From Acridotheres tristis (taxonomy: Eukaryota; Chordata; Aves; Passeriformes; Sturnidae), in contig CM072909.1 in assembly GCA_037013685.1 (NCBI GenBank), positions 1,488,001 to 1,552,000 of the forward strand: a stretch of 64,000 nt of DNA, written 5' to 3'. The notes beneath the pieces were generated by a model that saw only the letters and a program-made list of their open reading frames with translations, was not told where the DNA came from and searched no databases. The position numbers and the translations under genes were made by a program. This document shows, one piece after another, positions 32,217 through 64,000 of the stretch (the stretch's first letter is position 1; each line of letters starts with the position of its first letter).

Positions 32217-33430
32217 CCCCCCCAGTGCCCCCGGGGGGCTCCCCAAAACCCGCCCCCACCCACCCTGGGGCACCCAGGGGAGTCCCCAAACCCATCCCAC
32301 CCACCCTGGGGCACCCAGGGGAGCCTCCCCAAACCCATCCCGCCCACCCTGGGGCACCCAGGGGAGTCCCCCAAACCCATCCCGCCCACCCTGGGGCACC
32401 CAGGGGAGTCCCCCCAAACCCATCCCGCCCACCCTGGGGCTCCCCCATACCCATCCCACTCACCCTGGGGCACCCAGGGGAGCCCCCCCAAACCCATCCC
32501 GCCCACCCTGGGGCTCCCCCATACCCATCCCACTCACCCTGGGGCACCCAGGGGAGTCCCCCATACCCATCCCACCCACCCTGGGGCACCCAGGGGAGTC
32601 CCCAAACCCATCCCACCCACCCTGGGGCACCCAAGGGAGCCCTCAAACCCATCCCGCCCACCCTGGGGCACCCAAGGGAGCCCTCAAACCCATCCCGCCC
32701 ACCCTGGGGCTCCCCCAAACCCATCCCGCCCACCCTGGGGCACCCAGGGGAGTCCCCAAACCCATCCGACCCACCCTGGGGCACCCAAGGGAGCCCTCAA
32801 ACCCATCCCGCCCACCTTGGGGCTCCCCCAAACCCATCCCGCCCACCCTGGGGCACCCAAGGGAGCCCTCAAACCCATCCCGCCCACCCTGGGGCTCCCC
32901 CATACCCATCCCACTCACCCTGGGGCACCCAGGGGAGTCCCCAAACCCATCCCACCCACCCTGGGGCTCCCCCAAACCCATCCCACTCACCCTGGGGCAC
33001 CCAAGGGAGCCCTCAAACCCATCCCACCCACCCTGGGGCTCCCCCATACCCATCCCACCCACCCTGGGGCACCCAGGGGAGTCCCCAAACCCATCCCGCC
33101 CACCCTGGGGTGCTGGGGATGGATCCAGGGGAGCCCCCAAAACCCATCCCACCCACCCTGGTGCACCCAGGGGCTTCCCCAAACTCATCCTGCCCACTCT
33201 GGGGTGCTGGGGAGGGGTCCAGGGGATCTCCCAAACCCATCCCACCCACCCTGGGGCACCCAGGGGAGCCCCCAAACCCATCCCACCCACCCTGCGGCAC
33301 CCAGGGGCTCCCCCAAACCCATCCTGCCCACTCTGGGGTGCTGGGGAGGGGTCCAGGGGAGCCCCCAAACTCGTCCCACTCACCCTGGGGCACCCAGGGG
33401 AGTCCCCAAACCCATCCCGCCCACCCTGGG
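32217..33430. repeat. Minisatellite forming the TMED4 3' UTR
   Basis: About 28-45-bp units around CCCAAACCCATCCCGCCC and ACCCTGGGGCACCCAGGGGA, directly after the stop codon. Confidence 0.9.
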
Positions 33431-33531
33431 GTGCTGGGGAGGGACCCTCGATGCCTGCTGGGACCCCGGGGGAGGTGGGCGTGTTTGGGGGGGACAGAGG
33501 GGCCAACCCCCGAGGTGTTGTTTTGGGGGGA

Positions 33532-33537
33532 AATAAA
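33532..33537 (+). terminator. Poly(A) signal of TMED4
   Basis: AATAAA followed by a T-rich and then GT-rich element (GGTTTTTTGGTT, GTTGTTGG). It gives a 3' UTR of about 1.3 kb. Confidence 0.8.
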
Positions 33538-33782
33538 AGGTTTTTTGGTTCCACCAAGAGTTGTTGGCGCATTTTTGGAGTGGGGAGGGGGTTGTGGCAC
33601 TCCAGGAATTCACCTGCCTGTCCCAGGTGCGTTTCACCTGCCTGTCCCAGGTGCGTTTTCCCGCTGGGGGGGGGGGGTGAATCCCCCCCCCCCAAAAAAA
33701 CGACCCCGGGGGGGATTTTGGGGGTTGGCGGTGCTGTCAGTCCTCCACCGCCAGGGGGCGCTCTAAGCTCCCCCCAGCCGCC

Positions 33783-33878
33783 ATGGCGGCGCTCTGGGCG
33801 CGTGACCGGAAGTGTCGGTGGGCGGCGCGACCGGAAGTGTCTGTGGGCGGCGCGACCGGAAGTGCCAGTGAGGCCAAG

Positions 33879-33886
<8 letters not shown>
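33783..33886 (+). promoter_or_regulatory. DDX56 core promoter: three ETS sites plus YY1 sites
   Basis: Three copies of ACCGGAAGTG (33805, 33830, 33855) sit exactly 25 bp apart in a tandem repeat with GGGCGGCGCG. They are flanked by two YY1-type words, GCCATGGCGGC (33780-33790) and AAGATGGCGGC over the start codon. No TATA box. This is the classic GABP/YY1 arrangement of ribosome-biogenesis genes. Confidence 0.75.
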
Positions 33887-63962
<30,076 letters not shown>

Positions 63963-64000
63963 GCACCTGGGACACCTGGGGACACCTGGGACACCCCCTG
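63963..64000 (+). other. Start of DDX56 3' UTR
   Basis: Immediately after the TGA at 63960-63962 come CACCTGGGACACCTGGGGAC repeats. No poly(A) signal falls inside the window. Confidence 0.7.

Overview
This is vertebrate nuclear DNA, most likely from a bird and from a GC-rich, gene-dense microchromosome. The evidence is GT-AG introns, vertebrate-specific gene families, very high GC content, CpG-type promoters, and non-coding DNA made almost entirely of minisatellites. The gene order is PSD4, then two interleukin-1 family genes including IL1RN, then TMED4 and DDX56. It joins two neighbourhoods that are separate in human (IL1RN-PSD4 on chromosome 2, TMED4-DDX56 on chromosome 7). From memory, the chicken IL-1 locus is on chromosome 22. 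The species cannot be fixed from the sequence.

Layout. 1-4012 (minus): 5' part of PSD4 (EFA6D), one open 4-kb coding exon that runs off the left edge and is swollen by in-frame repeats. 4013-10200: PSD4 leader region, two candidate promoters and minisatellites. 10249-16838 (minus): an IL-36-type cytokine gene with four coding exons, a TATA box and a poly(A) signal. 16870-18530: intergenic minisatellites. 18539-22453 (minus): IL1RN, five coding exons. 22454-23162: divergent, CpG/NRF1-rich promoter region holding a tRNA-like element. 23163-33537 (plus): TMED4, five coding exons. 33783-63962 (plus): DDX56, 14 coding exons predicting 561 residues, with an ETS/YY1 promoter.

The genes do not form a pathway. 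PSD4 is an ARF6 exchange factor, the two cytokine-fold proteins belong to IL-1/IL-36 signalling, TMED4 is a p24 cargo receptor of the early secretory pathway, and DDX56 is a nucleolar DEAD-box helicase of ribosome biogenesis. All exon boundaries were joined by reading phase and GT-AG sites and compared with remembered family sequences. No search was run.

The most unusual property is the non-coding DNA. In DDX56 and TMED4, and at the 3' end of the IL-36-type gene, the tandem arrays are seeded at exon edges. The repeat unit carries a copy of the adjoining exon end together with its splice acceptor or donor, so single introns hold up to about 28 decoy splice sites. Very long open frames on both strands inside these arrays are by-products of the repeats, not genes.
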